Of a DNA stretch of 64,000 bases, positions 52,332-64,000 are shown piece by piece. The position numbers and the translations under genes were made by a program. The notes beneath the pieces are model-generated. The model did not search any database and was not told the DNA's origin. It worked only from the letters and a program-made list of their open reading frames with translations. This DNA comes from Zeus faber (Eukaryota > Chordata > Actinopteri > Zeiformes > Zeidae). Where the stretch lies: assembly GCA_960531495.1 (NCBI GenBank), contig OY482860.1, positions 2,226,622-2,290,621 of the forward strand. The letters are read 5' to 3'. Within the stretch, counting starts at the first letter, position 1. Every line of letters begins with the position of its first letter.

Positions 52332-54148
52332 TTGTCTTTTATTCACCCAGACGTTTTCATGTCCTGACAAAGGCTAGTTCCTTCTATCAAAACATCATCT
52401 AGGTCACTTGCTGTCCATGTCAAAACATTTTAGGACTTGCCCTTGAGTACTGCTGTCAAACTGACACCTGGACACTGCTTGTTTCTGGAGTCTCTAAATC
52501 GTGCATCACCCTGATGAAATGAGCCTCTTAACACCGAGATGTGTGGAGTATCAACAGGTATATTTACAGGAACTCAATCTGTATTAATTGTTGTCAGAGA
52601 TTTTACAGCAACTTCTGAGGGCGTTTTTTCTAGTCGGTCTTTCTGAGTCTTTTGCAGTCCTTACATTAGAGTTTTGTCCAAAGTCCAGAGGTTTCAGAAA
52701 GTATTTTATTATTTTATTTTAAGAGGAAAGTGACTGACCTCTAAAGCAGCACATTCTGCCCACTGTTTCTTTGCTGCCTTGGAATTTCGGCTTCTATGAG
52801 AAATCTGAAAGGGAACCCAAAAACACAATAAGAATGAAAATTTTTCAAATCACACACAATAAATACATGTTCCTTGTATTATGTAATTTCTTATGGTTAT
52901 TGTTTTAAGTAATTATAATTCAGGAAGTTTTTAGACATTGATATGTCTGGAATGTCTATCAATTCTGACATGTTATTGTGTTTTTATTTTGTCTAACTTA
53001 TTCTGGTGCTTGTCAGATGTCCTCAGAAGCAAATATATTGATGACATTTACTGTAATAAGCTGTGCTTTGTTTAATCCAATTGTCTTCTTGTAATACTTG
53101 AACCATTTTTTTTCCAACATAATAAAAGTTAATAATAATAAAATAATACCTGTCACTTTAAAACTTGGTATGGTTAAAAGTTTGTGTCTTGAATTCCTTT
53201 AGTTCAAGTCCAGTCACGACTATATCTGTGTGTGGCATTGTCTTGGTGAGGTTTGGATTGTTGACTCGCGTGATCTGTGTACTCCATCAACGTGCGCATG
53301 CACGCAAGGATTTCTCCATTGCCGCATAAACAGTATCTGTGCATGGCACCATCTTTGTGAGGTTGCGATTTTCGATCACATACTTCTTCCACAATACTGA
53401 ACTGTGTGCTATCACATGACCTTTGGACGCTGTCATTTGCGCACACATTGCGGCGATGGTGAATAATACAGGTTTTTACTAAATTAGTCCACAATAATGG
53501 ACCGATCTGGATCATACTTAGACGACAACATAACAGAACTGCCCCGAATACACATTTTATTCATTTTGTCTGTGAGTGTGTTGGATCAATGAGATCCATA
53601 GACCACTGATGTCAGTTTTTCATTAACAAAAACAATAGGGCTCTGACCCCTTCGGGCAGGACCTCTAATAAAACCTCACAGACAGACCAGTGCGTGTGTG
53701 TCTTCGCTTTGTGAACCTGACGTGACATTGGGTGCGCTCCTTCTCAGCCAGGGCACTTCCCGGCGATGGAGGGGCATTGGCTATCTCTTACATGGAGGGG
53801 GAAACATTTATTGGCGGCAGGAGATGGCAACTCAAACAAACAACCCAAAAACTTGCCAAAAAAAACAAAACACCCAGCAAGACTCGTTTCCCTTTGTTCC
53901 TTCAAAAGATGGATCGTCCGTGAACGACGTGTGTGTGTGTGTGTGTGGGTCTGTAGGTGCCCTACTCGCGGAGCTCCCCTTCACAACACACAGGGTGAAT
54001 TTTATGAATAGAGGTGAAGCCTTCCTCCTACCTGGTGGTTGCGAAACAAAGTGATTAAAAATTCGGCAACCACTTTGTCAGTGTTGGCAACAGACTGCTG
54101 GATGCACGGTCAGAGAAATGGCTACTGCCTTATAAACAATGACCAACG
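52332..54148. other. No gene seen
   Basis: Long AT-rich stretch to about 53200, then sequence with an internal near-duplication (ATATCTGTGTGTGGCATTGT at 53221 and GTATCTGTGCATGGCACCAT at 53333, both followed by TTGGTGAGG/TTGTGAGG). Frames near 53700-54050 have no domain and no splice support. Confidence 0.4.
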
Positions 54149-54650
54149 ATGGATGGATAGATGGATGGACAGATGGATGGATGCTAAAGATGTAGATACT
54201 ATAAAAACAGATGGTATAAAAAAGATACATGCATATATATATACACAGTATACTATAGATAGATACATAGGTACTATAGATATACTATACTATAAATATA
54301 TTATATTTGCTTAGATAAATATATATGATGATGATAGATAGATGGACAGATAGATACTATAGATAGATAAATAAATAAATATAGAAATATATAGATACTA
54401 TATATAGATAGATACTGTAGATAAATCGATACTATAAATAGATGTATGCTATAGATATATACTGTACATGGATAAATACTTTATATAAATACTATAGATA
54501 GATGTACGCTATAGATACTGTAGATAGATAAATAAATACTATATATAGATAAATAGATAGTATAGATGGATGTATGCTCTAGATAGATACTGTAGATAGA
54601 TAAATAAATACTATATATAGATAAATAGATACTTTAGATAGATGAACCAC
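54149..54650 (+). repeat. (GATG)/(GATA)n-derived tandem repeat
   Basis: Starts as GATGGATG units, then AGATAGATACTATAGATA-type longer units with TAAATAAATA inserts, imperfect over about 500 bp. Confidence 0.9.
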
Positions 54651-54716
54651 AAGCTGCTAATGTTTGTTGCCGTCTGTTCTCCGGTATCGTGGCTGATTAA
54701 AGTCAGTGACAGTTTG

Positions 54717-54718
<2 letters not shown>

Positions 54719-54757
<39 letters not shown>
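54719..54757 (+). repeat. (GT)n microsatellite
   Basis: About 19 GT units. A second short GT run lies at 54913-54938. Confidence 0.95.
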
Positions 54758-54758
<1 letters not shown>

Positions 54759-56855
54759 AGAGGTTATTTGACAGAACAGAGGGAGGGCTGGTTGCTTCGG
54801 AGCGAGGAAGGAATTTGAGAAACATGAAAAGCAGCCAGTGGAATGTTGGTTAATGTCAATATACTGACACTTTTGTAGTATGTGCATCCAAACAGCACCC
54901 AACTCTACCGCTGTGTGTGTGTGTGTGTGTGTGTGTGCGTAAAATGCAAATGTGTTTCCCTTTCCAGCACAATATGGTAAACTATATATATTTCACGTCT
55001 GTTGTGTCCTTGGATGACATTCTCTCACATGTGTTCTCTTCTTTTACTATTATGTTCTGATGTCAGCATCACAAACTTATATCATATTATGTCTTTAACT
55101 TTGACTATCATCGCTGCTGCAGATCAAACTTTTACTCCTCTACTGCCCATATGGACCACGCCATAAATCGCATATAGCAGGCTATACTTTATAACCCTGG
55201 GAAATAATAAAGTTTAAAAGCTTGCACTGTACAAGGTGCATATGAAAGCAGACTGCAAGTAGTCCCGACTCTTTCATCTGGAGTAAATTACCAAAATACG
55301 TAGAGTTCACTTCTATTAGTACTGAGATGCTACTAAGAGGTATTTATTTATTTGAACAGTTTGCCACAATATGAATCATCCCCGTGGGAAAAAACTTGTC
55401 TAAAGTTATTTAACCCTAGCTGACTTCATCAACTTGAATGCATTGGAAATAAAATAAACCATTTAAGGATAATCTTGTGTGATCTGTAGTGATAAGAAAT
55501 GATAGCCTATGATGCCCAAATGATGAAAAAAATACCATACATCTTGTATTAGACTATTAGTCAGTGCTACAACGAGTAACAACATAATGTTATGTTACCT
55601 ATGGCTTTTGTCTGTTTTAACTGGTCTAGTGCTTCCCCCTACTGGTCATCAGTGGCAACACTGGTTTACCTGAAATGGATTGACCCTACAGACAAACTGT
55701 GGTGCAAGGGCACAAAATGTCCAAGATAGAGACTGTGGTTTCACCGTTTTAGTATATTTGCATGAATATGACACCCTAAACTCCCTGGTATTTCCAGATA
55801 AGATGAGATATGATAGTACTTTATCGATCCCCCAGAGGGTAAAATCAGGAAACCAATCACATATCACTCCGCATCGTTTCATTAAAACCACAGCATTTTT
55901 ATGTTTCCTGCGAGTGCCAAATCAAGGAGGCAGCAGGGGTGTACGATGGCTTCAAATCTCCATGAAAACACATACAATCTATGAAAATTATTACCATTAT
56001 AAGACAGCTGGCGATTCCAGTCCTAGTAAAGAAAAAAGAAAGAAAAGAAAGTACAGTGGCCAAGGCTAGCACAAGTTCAAAGTCTATTTAAAAGCAGTGG
56101 TATTGTGTGGAACGTATTGGACTGAAATATGCTGCATCTGAATTTGATTTGTTCCATTAACTTATGGGCCTTTTTAACTTATGTTATAATTGGAGCTGGG
56201 ACAGTTTTAAGCATACATGTTGCCGTTTAATTGAGTATACTCTACCAGATTCAGACAAAGTTAACACTGGTGACATTCAAACGTAAGATCCCACCCTGAA
56301 CACCGAGAACAACAAGTTAATGTCTCTCCCAGGCACTTGCAGCAACAAAACACTGCACTCCAGATTGTCAGAAAATATTCCCTCCTGATGCTCTTTTCAT
56401 CCTATCGTTCATTATCTGGATCTCGTCCAAAAAATGATCTATGGTCTGTGATGCACGGAGCTCTTCATGTCAAAGTTGTACTTCTCCTTCTGCTCTTCCA
56501 CCACCAGAGGCCAGTGGAGTTGCAGATTTCTTTCATCCACTTATGACTGCGCGTGTTTACGTGATATTGAGTTTCATGGCTCCCACGGATGAGACATGAC
56601 AAGAACAGAATTTAAAAAAAAGCTGTTCAGCTGTTTGGTTTCATCATCACACGCAGAGAAATTAGTTGGAGTTTCGGAAACAGTACCGGTCTGCGGATGA
56701 CTACTTTTGAATGCTAGAGACATTCCAATTTCTTCTCTAAATGAATAGGTTTCTATTCCCTTTGAAGCTCAGACACACTAAAAACATGTATGAGGGCACG
56801 GCCTGTGTTTCAAATGCACAAGAACTGCCAGTATTTGACTGCATTTGCTTTAATT

Positions 56856-56856
<1 letters not shown>
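54758..56856. other. No gene; inverted retroposon tail 55795-55855
   Basis: AGATAAGATGAGATATGATA followed by GTACTTTATCGATCCCCCAG is the inverted 3' end of the LINE family whose tail is at 1270-1460. Elsewhere, 55.0-55.6 kb and 56.05-56.85 kb are apparently unique without coding evidence. Confidence 0.5.

Positions 56857-56903
<47 letters not shown>
56857..56903. repeat. (TA)n tract used as Tc1 target
   Basis: TATATA-rich run of about 45 bp directly left of the Tc1 terminus. TATATA continues after the right terminus at 58434, so the element split one tract. Confidence 0.93.
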
Positions 56904-58433
56904 CACTACTCACAAAAAGTTAGGGATATTCGGCTTTCGGGTGAAATTTCAGGATGAACCTAAAATGCACTATAACCTTTACAGGTGAACTTAATTTGAC
57001 CTTCTCTAAACTTCTGAATGCACATGACCAACTGTTCAATGTTTCAGTACTTTTTGCACAACTTGCTGTTCTCTAACAAGGAGCTGAACGGCAAAATTCA
57101 CAACAGGTGTTTGATCCATGAATCGACCAATACTTTTCCTGGTTCAATTAGAATTGTTTTTTAAACCGTCCTCTTCATCATGCTGTTCACATTTTGACAT
57201 CATGAGACCAGGACGACACCTAACAACTGATCAACAGTACCTCGCCATTGTGAGACTTCAAACAGGATGTTCTCAGAGGGAAGTGGCCACTGAGCTTAGA
57301 GTGTCACAGAGTGTCATCAGCAGGTTGCAACAGAGATACAGAGAGACTGGAAGAGTCACAGAAAGGCATAGAAGTTGACGTCCTTTGGCCACATCCCACA
57401 CTGATGAGCGCTTCATTGTGAACAGTGCCCTGCGGAACCGGATGATGAATGCCACTCAACTCCAGGCACATTTAAGGGAGGTGAGAGGCACCCAAGTGTC
57501 ACGTCAGACCATTCAAAACCGTTTCCATCAGCGTGGTCTGCGTGCTAGACGACCTGCAAGGGTACCTGACCACACCACCAGGCACAGCCAACATCGTCTT
57601 GCACGGGCCAGGGAGCATTTACGCTGGACGAGGGACCAGTGGGCCTCAGTGCTGTTCTCTGATGAAAGTTGATTCACATTGCGCAGAAATGATGTCCGCC
57701 AACGATGTTGGAGACGTCAAGGAGAGCGCTATGCATCAGCCACTGGTGTCACCAGACGAGCCTTTGTTGGTGGTGGTGGTGTTACAGTGCGGGCAGGTGT
57801 GTCTAGTCAATACAGAACTGCCTACACTTTGTGAATGGTTCACAAAGCCCATACTACCTGAATAACATTATTAATGCAGTCATTGTGCCCCTACATGAAC
57901 AACACAGGCCTAATTTCATCTTCATGGACGACAATGCTCCAGCTCATCGAGGTGGCATCATTAGGGAACGGCTGCTGGAGACTGGGGCACCTCAAATGTA
58001 GTGACCTGCACTTTCTCCAGACCTGGATCCCATAGAAAATCTATGGGATCAGCTGAGTCGCTGTGTAGAGGCTTGTAACTCTGTACCCAAGAACCTCAAT
58101 GACCTGAGGGCCGCCCTTCAAGAAGAGTGGGGGGCCATGCCTCAGCAGACAATAAGTTGACTTGTGAACAGCATGAGACGTCGTTGTCAAGCTGTAATTG
58201 ATGCTCAAGGGCACATGACAAGCTATTGAGACATTGACATTTTTTGTTGTGCTATACCAACCACTGTTGTTGGCTTTTGTTTCAATAAATAGTTTGAGAT
58301 GAGGAAATCACCATTGCATGCTTCTACTTAAATGCCCTACTTTCACTATATAATATCACTGTAGCGTGAACTTTTTACATTTTCCATAAATTTCACCCTA
58401 AAGTCAAATATCCCTAACTTTTTCTGAGTAGTG
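56904..58433 (+). mobile_element. Tc1-type transposon, full length
   Basis: A 1530-bp element flanked by TA on both sides (56902-56903 and 58434-58435). The termini start CACTACTCACAAAAAGTTAG and, inverted at the right, CACTACTCAGAAAAAGTTAG, and stay alike for about 45 bp through TTTCGGGTGAAATTT. It carries one transposase gene, disabled. The termini are intact enough that an active relative might have moved it in trans. Confidence 0.95.
57202..58229 (+). pseudogene. Tc1 transposase remnant, copy 2
   Basis: Starts MRPGRHLTTDQQYLAIVRLQ and shows the paired-type helix-turn-helix DNA-binding region (CSQREVATELRVSQSVISRL). It continues with SHTDERFIVNSALRNRM and the catalytic-domain motifs LFSDES, FMDDNAPAH and PIENLWDQL, spaced as DD34E. 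In-frame stops lie at 57376-57378 (GGA to TGA) and 57670-57672 (CGA to TGA, a CpG-type change). A 1-bp shift is present near 57820 and stops at 57999-58004. The catalytic Asp, Asp and Glu codons are still present. The usual length of about 340 codons is kept. Confidence 0.92.
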
Positions 58434-58435
58434 TA

Positions 58436-59366
<931 letters not shown>

Positions 59367-59419
59367 ACACACCGGGACATGTCGGGACAGCCGACTCCCC
59401 CCCGCCCCCCCAGACCAAT

Positions 59420-60600
59420 GGACCGCCTGGAAGTTAAAGGGCTGGAGAGCCAGGTACCACCGGGTGATGCGGGCGTTTTTGTCCTTCATGAGGTGGAGCC
59501 ACTGCAGCAGGGCGTGGTCTGAACAGAGGGTAAAAGCTCGTCCTCAACTCCTGGTCTGAGAGCTTGCGGCTGAGGTACAGCACCAGACTCTCGGCCCCCT
59601 CCACCTCCTGGGAGAAGACTGCGCCCAGCCTGTTCGACGCGTGGGTCTGCAGACAGAAAGGGAGAGAGAAGTAAGGGTTAAACAGCACTGGCTTCCCACA
59701 GAGAGCTGACTTTACACTCGTAATTTCCTGCTCGCACTTCTCTGACCACTGGACCGGATCTGGAGCACCCTTTCGAGTTAAGTCGGTCAAGGGGCTGGTT
59801 AGCGCCGAAAAGTTGGGGACAAACCTCCTATAGTAGCCGGCCAGCCCCAAGAACTTCCTCACCTCCTTCTTTGTCTCCGCGTGTTTGCGACGTAGCGGTT
59901 TTATCAAGCTGGGGTCGGACCAGGCCTTCGCCCAAGTGGTACCCCAGATACCGTACCTCCCGCGGTCCCACGGCACACTTCTTTGGGTAGCCCGCCTCAG
60001 GGACTCAAGTACAGCGCTCACATGCTGCATATGCCGCTCCCAGGTGTCTCTGTGAATGATAACGTCATCTAGGTAGGCCACGGCTACATGCTATATGCGG
60101 ACACAGGACGCAGTCCATGAGTCTCTGAAAGGTGGCTGGGGCACCAAACAACCTGAACGGAAGTGTGTGAAAGTGGTATAAGCCAAACGGCGTCGAGAAT
60201 GCAGATTTTTCCTTGGACTCCTGAGACTAGGGAATCTGCCAGTAGCTCTTGGTTAAATCCAGTGTTGTGAAAAATGGAGCTGTACCTAACCGGTCGAGAA
60301 GTTTATCGACCCAGGGCATCGCGTAGGCGTCAAACTTGGCCACTGTGTTCACCCTTCGGTAGTCCAGACTGACCCATTGGGCATACCCACCAGCACGACG
60401 GGACTAGACCAGTCACTCGTGGACTCCTCTATTACACCCATGTCCAGCATGACCTCTAATTCCGCCTGCACGATCTTGCGTTTGTGTTCAGACAGGCAAT
60501 ACGCCGATAGCGCACCTTCACCCCCGGGGTCGTGTCCACATTGTGGTGTATGAGGGACGTGAGGCCTGGCAGGGAGGAGAAAACAACAGAGAAGCAACAT
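59420..60600 (-). pseudogene. Gypsy reverse transcriptase-RNase H remnant
   Basis: Blocks in order on the minus strand: YCLSEHKRKIVQAELEVML with GVIEESTSDWSSPVVLV (about 60500-60370), TTLDLTKSYWQIP-like sequence near 60250, the active site AYLDDVIIH (YLDD intact, about 60060-60085), RKFLGLAGYYRRFVPNFSAL and LTDLTRKGAPDPVQW (about 59870-59730), FCLQTHASNRLGAVFSQEVE (RNase H start; the usual TDAS is THAS) and LVLYLSRKL, then KNARITRWYLALQPFNFQ near 59460. At least three frameshifts. The RNase H first Asp is therefore probably replaced by His. Confidence 0.88.
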
Positions 60601-60639
60601 TGAAGTGCAGCTATGTCCTCCCTCTAGGATGGAGAGAGA

Positions 60640-61500
60640 TGGTCACTTCACAGGGCCGCCGTACGATCGGCCGCTTTTTGAACCTCCGGCTCCAACTCAT
60701 CCAACTCAATGACCGGCTTTACCAGAGCCCCGGACACCCACTCCATCCATTATTTTTAGAGGTTAAGGTGATAAAGTTGTGTCGGCCCCTTTTTGTCGGA
60801 CCGTTCGACCACCCCGCTGTGTGACCACAAAAGGCCCTTGCCACTTCACGAGCAATTTAGAGCTGGACATAGGGAGCAACACTAACATCTTGTCTTACGG
60901 TGAAAATTGTCTGAGTCGAGCCCCCCGGTCGTATAAGAGGCGCTGACGTTCCTGAGACCAGGGCAAATTCTCCCGTGATAACAGCCGAACCAGCGCGTAT
61001 TACTCTGCTCTCAAGTCCATTACATACTCTATTTCATTCTTACTGGTGCTAGGACCTTTCTCCCAGTTTTCTTTAATTAGGTCTAGTACCCCCCGGGGTC
61101 TCCTGCCAAAGAGGAGGTCAAAGGGAGAAAATCCCTTGGAGGCCTGGGGAACCTCCTGCATCGCAAACAACAGGGGATCCAACCAATTGTCCCAATTACG
61201 GCTATCATTGTGCACGAACTTTCGAATAATGTTTTTTTCTGTATTTTGTTAAAACACTCCTCCAGGCCATCGGTCTGGGGATGGTAAACACTGGTCCGAA
61301 TTCATTCATGCCCAGTAACTCGTAAAGTTCCCGAAGTGTACGTGACATAAAGGTAGTGTCCTGGTCGGTCAGGATTTTCTTCTGAATCCCAACTCAGTAG
61401 ATGACCTGAAACAGAGCCTGCGCCACACTTTTGGCCGTTATATTGCGCAGGGGCACTGCTTCTGCATAATCCACTAGGATTATGCAGAGGCGTTTGCGAG
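60640..61500 (-). pseudogene. Gypsy integrase remnant, N-terminally deleted
   Basis: Begins abruptly at VDYAEAVPL near 61470, then ILTDQDTTFMSRTLRELYEL (about 61375-61315), where TDQ carries the second catalytic Asp. NWDNWLDPLLFAMQEVPQAS, FSPFDLLFGRRPRGVLDLI and SKNEIEYVMDLRAE follow (61190-61010). Later RLLYDRG- and LAKWQGPF-like pieces run to about 60800, and LYHLNL near 60760. The zinc-binding and first catalytic region are lost. A 10-bp inverted repeat (CTGCATAATC/GATTATGCAG) sits at 61463-61488, at the deletion joint. Confidence 0.82.
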
Positions 61501-61573
61501 GTCTGCGAGGCGTTTCCGCAGCCAGCGGATCGGCTTCAGGGCGCCTTTCGCTCAGCGCCCTGCCCCTCCTGGT

Positions 61574-61590
61574 TCCCTGCTCAGGTGCCA
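61574..61590 (-). promoter_or_regulatory. Primer-binding site
   Basis: On the minus strand TGGCACCTGAGCAGGGA, identical to 49225-49241, preceded by ACTCCCACAAC, consistent with an LTR ending in CA just before it. Confidence 0.75.
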
Positions 61591-61597
61591 GTTGTGG

Positions 61598-61960
61598 GAG
61601 TCTCTGCCCACAGGTAAGGGTTTAGAGAGGGAGATGGAGTCTTTCTTGTAACCTCATACAATAAGGTATGCTGGTCACAAATACAAATAACAAACTGATG
61701 ATTATTATAATAATGATGATGATGTAAATTATAATCATCTCAGGTGCAGGAGGAATGGCGTTCTGCTGCTGGGCTGCTGACGAGCCTGTGCACTGATCCC
61801 CTCTGCAAGACAGACAAAACATTAAGAAATCTCCTCGCCTTGAGTCGGACCAATCGGCGCCGATTCGAGGCAGCTTGGCAGCCGCGGGAAAGGGAACCGG
61901 GCTGTCGTCCGCAGCCGGTGCTTAAGCACGCCCCTTTGTCCACCATAGTTACCAAGACCA
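61598..61960 (-). mobile_element. Putative 5' LTR of the Gypsy element
   Basis: The sequence upstream of the primer-binding site ends GCAGAGACTCCCACA on the minus strand. It contains an (ATA/ATC)n-like run at about 61695-61735 and a GC-rich stretch with CGGCGCCGATTGG. The outer border is unknown and no second LTR was found, so this is inferred from position only. Confidence 0.4.
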
Positions 61961-62820
61961 CTGAACACTGGCAATGACCATCTGTTACTTTGTACTCATT
62001 GGGAACCATATACATATTCACAGAAATTCTCACAACTAAAATGTGCAAAAGTTAAAGGACAAAGGGAAATGTGCATCTGCAGTGGCAATTCCACAGTTCT
62101 ACTCTATTACTTACTACCACAAATACACCTGATCAAACTGTATTTAAATATGTACCATGGAAGCTGTTATCTGGAGGCATCATTGAAACACTGTTACCCT
62201 TGGTCGAGATATTGGGCTTGTTGGACTTCTTGTTGGAATTCTCACTGTGTGGTTGGTGAGGTTAATCTGCCCGCTACAGTAAAACAAACCGAGAGTATTA
62301 AAGAGAGAGTTTTTTTTTTTGCAGAATAAAGAAAATGATCCAGACGTGCTTCAAAACAGTGATCTGATCAGTCTAGTTTTACGGAAGAAGAAGCCAGTTT
62401 ATATACAGAGAAGAGGTTGGCCCGTTCTGGGTCTAGCCATGTGATTCGCTGCCGCGTTCAGTAACAGCTGAGAACTGTTTTAACAAAGAGGGACATTAAA
62501 CACTATCATAAAAAGAAAGCATACATTGAGTGTTTATACAAATGGTCCTTTTACGAGCTAGAAAACGAGAGATAACGACTAAAACTGTTTGTGTGCAGGA
62601 ATGTAAGATCTCCTGATAAAGAGGAGCCGGAAGTAATCACCAAACAAAACATATGCCCCTCAGCATTTAGGCATCACTTAGTTGTAGAGTTATATCGTCC
62701 ATGAACATTCATCATCTGCAGTTTTTCTTTCACAGACTCTGATAGGACGGTTACAGTACCACATACTGTACATAGTCCACTTACATTGTGTCCTCATATT
62801 AACAATTATAATACCTCTCA
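61961..62820. other. No gene seen
   Basis: AT-rich sequence with a short poly(T) at about 62311-62320. No recognised coding block; it may hold the 3' flank of the integrase-like remnant to the right. Confidence 0.4.
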
Positions 62821-63999
62821 ACTTATGTCTGATGTAAGGCTTCAGCTGTGAGACGTGTGTTCTGTTTCAGCTGAGCCCCTGTCTTGCTTGACAGCGTCAC
62901 CACACCCTTGTGTGAAATGGAGGCAGCAACATATGGCCCAAACCGGTTGCTTTCCAGCTGTCCTCCTTTTTTGGCCTTCCTTTCTTTTGTTTGCTTTCAG
63001 GACCTCATCACCAACTTGAATATGGACTGATTTCACATTCCTTCTTTTGCGTGTCTCATATGCCTTATTTGGTCTGCCCTGGGAAATCTTTATGTTCGTG
63101 TAAATCTTGGAAAAAGTATGAAATGCTTATAATTTAGTTGTCCTTTAAAACATATTTATATGCATTTATATACAGAATTGACCAATTGGTGTTCTTCTGC
63201 CTCATCAGTATTCACAATAACAGAGTTATTCTGTGTAATGTTGCACACACCTGGGGTTGCGAGGGTGTCTTGAAATAGTGCACAGTACAGTGTGTACTTG
63301 GCTGACCGCTGTGTAAAAAAAAAAAAAAAAAGTATATATACAATCAATAGCATTTTAGAGTTTTTCTATCTTGGTTGAATATTGTTTCCATCTGCAGTCG
63401 TTATACAACATAACCTGCAGATGTATTAGTGTATGCAAATTACCTTGAAAGATATGATTTCAATTAAAAATATTCTATGTCACACATACACTGTGTTTTA
63501 TATACATAACTGTACCTCATTTACAAATTCACATCCTTGGTCAGTCATAATCCTCTCTACCAGAACAAAGTCAAGTAGAACGTTGAAATTTTTTTTCCTG
63601 GACACCTCAGTGGTTGTTATATCATAGAGGGATTTCACCGAAACCCACTTAGTGGAAGGATCCGTGGCTGTCAGTATGAATCATAAACATAAAATGCAGA
63701 TTATTGTAAATATGTTGCATCCCTGCCACTTTTCCTTTCCTTTCAAGCGAAACCTTTGCATTCACTACCTTCAAAGGGGGTTACACATACTTCAGCCCAA
63801 CATAATGCTACCTTTTGCCCTTTGCAGTGGTGGGAAGTGGCCCAATTAGCTCTACCCCAAGGACGCTTCATTGTTCTCTGACGTGGATGGGATGAAGGCC
63901 AGTTGCAACAGTCTGGGCTGTTTCATGGCGCTGACAGCAGGGACACTCATCAACTTTAAAAACAGTGAAGTAAAGTTCCATCAAGACGCACTGGTATCA
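62821..63999 (-). pseudogene. Gypsy-type integrase-like gene remnant, runs off the window
   Basis: On the minus strand: CPCCQRHETAQTVATGLHPI (about 63945-63885), the CxxC half of the integrase zinc finger, then VLGVELIGPLPTTAKGKR (first catalytic region), VERIMTDQGCEFVNE near 63560-63516 (second catalytic Asp), and after a gap RNVKSVHIQVGDEVLKANKR (about 63040-62980). In a second frame GGQLESNRFGPY and SHKGVVTLSS lead to a stop near 62830. Several stops and frameshifts. The block between FVNE and the C-terminal region is largely unrecognisable. Related integrases occur both in Gypsy elements and in intron-containing host genes of the GIN1/KRBA2-like type. Which one this is cannot be decided here. 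Confidence 0.65.
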
Positions 64000-64000
64000 G

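Larger units (their letters stand above)
59385..61597 (-). mobile_element. Ty3/Gypsy element with integrase-first pol order (Gmr1-like)
   Basis: On the minus strand, from high to low coordinates: a primer-binding site (61574-61590), a short leader, integrase pieces (about 61490-60640), then RT and RNase H (about 60600-59400). Known Ty3/Gypsy elements usually place integrase last. The Gmr1 group, first described in Atlantic cod, has integrase before RT, and the sequences here fit that group. Gag, protease and the first part of integrase are missing, and a (GT)n replaces or abuts the 3' end. Frameshifts throughout. Confidence 0.78.

Overview
The window reads as intergenic or deep-intronic DNA from a teleost fish. 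The evidence is the repeat content: very long (CA/GT)n and (GA/CT)n microsatellites, tRNA-headed SINEs with typical teleost 3' tails, fish L1-like and L2-like LINEs, Tc1 transposons, hAT-type and TTAA-type MITEs, a decayed EnSpm/CACTA-like transposase, and Ty3/Gypsy pieces. No complete host protein-coding gene, rRNA or tRNA gene was found. The best candidate for host coding sequence is one 71-codon exon-like segment on the minus strand at 39413-39625.

Layout. 0-7 kb: two copies of one SINE in opposite orientation, retroposon tails and microsatellites. 7-11.3 kb: a broken L1-like LINE (minus strand) with ORF1, endonuclease and reverse transcriptase remnants; a younger SINE lies inside the RT and about 60 codons of it are missing. 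11.4-11.8 kb: a MITE with matching terminal inverted repeats and TTAA at both ends. 12-19 kb: microsatellites, a long polypyrimidine tract split by a SINE, and sequence with no recognisable gene. 19.6-22.1 kb: a decayed EnSpm/CACTA-like transposase, a near-perfect 36-bp palindrome and an ACATGT-rich subterminal-like array. 22.7-23.9 kb: a 5'-truncated Tc1 element (minus strand). 24.7-30.3 kb: an almost complete but disabled L2-like LINE, with a solo LTR (5-bp target duplication) inside ORF1 and an unusual array of promoter-like ACTTCCGG modules near its 3' end. 30-42 kb: microsatellites, a solo LTR, a hAT-type MITE with 8-bp target duplications, and the candidate exon. 42-48 kb: a GC-rich dispersed repeat in two inverted copies. 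48-52.4 kb: a LINE tail, a 24-bp minisatellite at two sites, an internally deleted LTR element with primer-binding site, and another LTR fragment. 56.9-58.4 kb: a full-length but dead Tc1 element inserted in a (TA)n tract. 59.4-61.6 kb: a Ty3/Gypsy pol remnant whose integrase lies upstream of its reverse transcriptase, as in the Gmr1 group. 62.8-64 kb: a decayed Gypsy-type integrase running to the window end.

Nothing here works together as a pathway. The window records successive insertions, many nested: SINE in L1, LTR in L2, retroposon tail in the EnSpm-like transposase, Tc1 in a retroposon tail, Tc1 in (TA)n, and SINE in a polypyrimidine tract. Family names are from recognised motifs, not database searches, and most element borders are approximate unless target duplications are given.
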